Shown: piece after piece, positions 25,025 through 26,466 of the stretch | Position numbering within the stretch: the first letter of the stretch is position 1 | Layout of the letters: each line of letters opens with the position of its first letter | Source of the DNA: a virus | Length of the DNA stretch: 26,466 nt | Direction: 5' to 3' (one strand) | Virus record (IMG/VR): IMGVR_UViG_3300032242_001112 | Span: 1 to 26,466 of that record | The notes under the pieces: model-generated | Told to the model about the DNA's origin: nothing | The model's database searches: none | The model's input: the letters and a program-made list of their open reading frames with translations, nothing else | Translations under genes and position numbers: made by a program

Positions 25025-26140
25025 TTAAAAATCGTAATAGTTGTATGCTTTTTCTTTGATACGAGTCAATGTAACTTGACCGTATTTGGTAGTAAACACA
25101 AACTCACCTTTGGCAGCATCAAGGCTCAACAAATGGCTAGCTTCAACATCAATTTCAAACCACCTTTCATCGTCATCATTGTCAGATACTGTAGCAGTCA
25201 AGCTGTCGTTGACTGCAAGTTTGCGCTTCTTTTTAACTGTTAAAGCACGGTAGCTGATATTAATTCCTTCTTTACCCAATGGGTTGCCGCGCCATTCATC
25301 ATTGCTAATTTTTTCAGCAGGGATTTCAATTCCATTGTGAACCAATAGAACAGAATATCTAGCACCGCTGTCAAATTCAGGTTTTGCATTCAACATACGG
25401 ATAGCATCTTGCGGAGTTTCACCATAACGGTTCATTTCTTCACAAAGTGCTTTTAGCATGTCAAAGTTAAATTCACCAAACAAGCTGGCAATATTAACAA
25501 CTTTGTCAATGTGTTCTTTTGAATTTAAATTGTCGTTGCAGTATTCACGGATGAATGTTGCTTCCAAGCCTTTAAAATCCAACATATAGAAGATACGACC
25601 TGGGCGGTTACGCATATGGCTGTCAATACGGTACTTGTCGTTGCAAGTTAGAATGAACAGTTTTTTGCTAGGGAATACACCATCCAACAAAGTTAGAATT
25701 TCTTCTTGGTCATCTTTATCGTAGACCTTTTCAAATTCATCAAACAAGATAACACATGGTTGATCAATTGCTTGAATCAATGCATTAAACTTATCACCTG
25801 TCCAAGGAGCATTGATAACAATCGTAGGGATGCCCAGTTTAGCAGCTTCTACACTCAAATTCTTAGCCAACAGTGTTTTGCCAGAACCCTTTTCACCGTT
25901 AAGCATAACACCAGTACTGGGATCACGGCTCATGAATGTTTGGAGAATACGATCTGTGTTTTTCAATGTATCGCCATAAATTTTTCCTTTGATTTCAAAT
26001 GAATCAATTGATTGGAAAAACAAATTACCGAATTGGTCTTGTTGGATAATGTAATTACCAACAGGCAATACTTTATGAAGATCTAGGCTAAGTTCATCGC
26101 TTGCACGATATGTATTGCCGTTGCGTAAAAAATATGTCAT
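25025..26140 (-). CDS. AAA+ ATPase of unknown role
   Basis: Numbered from the ATG at 26140 (371 aa), the ATPase core shows Walker A GEKGSGKT (82-89), Walker B VILFDEFEKV (130-139), sensor 1 TCND (165-168) and the arginine-finger region RNRPGR (177-182). The first 70 residues form a separate N-domain, and the last 100 contain a basic KKKRK and an acidic DNDDDE before a beta-rich end. The frame is open to 26200, but that start would lie within the -35 box, so the ATG at 26140 is preferred. No clear ClpX-type IGF loop is seen, so a ClpP partnership is not supported. Confidence 0.85.
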   Translation of the reverse strand: MTYFLRNGNTYRASDELSLDLHKVLPVGNYIIQQDQFGNLFFQSIDSFEIKGKIYGDTLKNTDRILQTFMSRDPSTGVMLNGEKGSGKTLLAKNLSVEAAKLGIPTIVINAPWTGDKFNALIQAIDQPCVILFDEFEKVYDKDDQEEILTLLDGVFPSKKLFILTCNDKYRIDSHMRNRPGRIFYMLDFKGLEATFIREYCNDNLNSKEHIDKVVNIASLFGEFNFDMLKALCEEMNRYGETPQDAIRMLNAKPEFDSGARYSVLLVHNGIEIPAEKISNDEWRGNPLGKEGINISYRALTVKKKRKLAVNDSLTATVSDNDDDERWFEIDVEASHLLSLDAAKGEFVFTTKYGQVTLTRIKEKAYNYYDF

Positions 26141-26171
26141 AAAAACTTTATGTGTTTGTTTATATGTGTTA

Positions 26172-26206
26172 ATTATACAGTAAAACCAAAGGACTGTCAA
26201 GTCCTT
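26172..26206 (-). promoter_or_regulatory. Near-consensus promoter of the AAA+ gene, -35 in a hairpin loop
   Basis: TTGACA (26195-26200), 17 nt, TATAAT (26172-26177) is a perfect sigma70 consensus. The -35 is exactly the 6-base loop of AAGGAC/GTCCTT (26189-26194 and 26201-26206), whose upstream arm also contains part of the stop codon of the preceding gene. A T-rich stretch follows the stem. Confidence 0.85.
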
Positions 26207-26465
26207 AGAAGTTATCTTTTACTGGATTATTATTTGCAAGTCCTGCAACTATTTGAAATTGTTCCCATGCTCGCTTCACTGCGGGATTACTGTCTATATC
26301 GTCTGATGATAGGCTCACCTCCATCCAGTAGTAGTTCATCCGGCGAGGACGAGCCCCAAACTTTCGTGGTTGATGTAGCTTGCCTGTTTCCCAAAGTTCA
26401 ATACTGACTTGACGAAAACGGTCTTCGTCCTCATCAGTATAGTTATACCATTCGGGATTATTGTA
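26205..26465 (-). CDS. C-terminal end of an unidentified minus-strand gene
   Basis: A frame with no stop enters from the right edge and ends in TAA (26205-26207), giving 86 residues. It includes an acidic YTDEDEDRFRQVSIELWETG, a basic KFGARPRRMNYYWMEV segment and a helical end (VKRAWEQFQIVAGLANNN). The stop codon lies in the hairpin carrying the next gene's -35. The N-terminus is outside the window and I do not recognise the family. Confidence 0.65.
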   Translation of the reverse strand, partial: YNNPEWYNYTDEDEDRFRQVSIELWETGKLHQPRKFGARPRRMNYYWMEVSLSSDDIDSNPAVKRAWEQFQIVAGLANNNPVKDNF

Positions 26466-26466
26466 A

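Noticed and set aside
23340-26140. AAA+ ATPase as the unfoldase partner of phage ClpP
   Set aside because: The genes are in separate transcription units and the ATPase shows no clear IGF-type ClpP-binding loop.
26140-26200. Longer AAA+ protein starting at 26200
   Set aside because: The extra codons lie in a perfect -35/-10 promoter and the added residues do not resemble the rest.

Overview
The window looks like part of a tailed-phage genome, most likely a T4-like myovirus of an aquatic Gram-negative bacterium, probably from an uncultured lineage. The evidence is an AAA+ clamp-loader subunit, a GroES-like co-chaperonin, T4-late-type promoter octamers (near TATAAATA), very large modular tail fibres with an S74 intramolecular chaperone, dense 4-nt ATGA gene overlaps, and phage-borne metabolic or stress genes (ClpP, UvdE, QueD-like, UDP-sugar decarboxylase, Fe/Mn superoxide dismutase). 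The DNA is AT-rich. No integrase, tRNA, rRNA, IS or CRISPR was seen. Almost all genes lie on the minus strand, and no gene-free stretch exceeds about 170 bases.

Layout from right to left, the direction of minus-strand transcription. (1) 26465-24016: the end of an unknown gene, then an AAA+ ATPase with a near-consensus promoter, a secreted glycine-rich protein and a membrane-anchored protein. (2) 23933-23119: clpP from its own promoter, then a small membrane protein. (3) 23036-19778: an operon of a QueD-like protein, small membrane or hypothetical proteins, a UDP-glucuronate decarboxylase-like enzyme, an AbrB-like small protein, a 35-aa membrane peptide and the UV endonuclease UvdE. (4) 19415-19792: a plus-strand membrane-anchored Lys/Ala/Pro-rich protein, converging on uvdE and divergent from a superoxide dismutase gene. 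(5) 18609-18385: a small acidic protein.

(6) 18329-5646: the tail cluster. It holds a collagen plus beta-helix tailspike, an Ig-like repeat protein, a 2583-aa fibre and a second fibre with a gp53-like C-terminus. (7) 5645-3708: continuing downstream are two hypotheticals, a DNA polymerase III alpha-like fragment, another hypothetical and groES. (8) 3663-1140: an operon of small genes including a cytidylyltransferase-like enzyme and two paralogous acidic proteins. (9) 1079-156: the clamp-loader subunit, which meets a plus-strand gene tail at a strong bidirectional terminator.

The most interesting signal is regulatory. Several promoters sit inside or beside inverted repeats. At three genes (3663, 23289, 23036) a promoter element lies in the loop while the start codon or Shine-Dalgarno sequence lies in the 3' arm. 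Read-through RNA should then hide the ribosome site, whereas RNA started at the local promoter lacks the 5' arm and should be translated. At two others (23933, 26140) a TTGACA -35 box lies in the loop of a terminator-like hairpin. This resembles the known T4 arrangement at genes e, soc and 49, but here it recurs with sigma70-type as well as late-type promoters.
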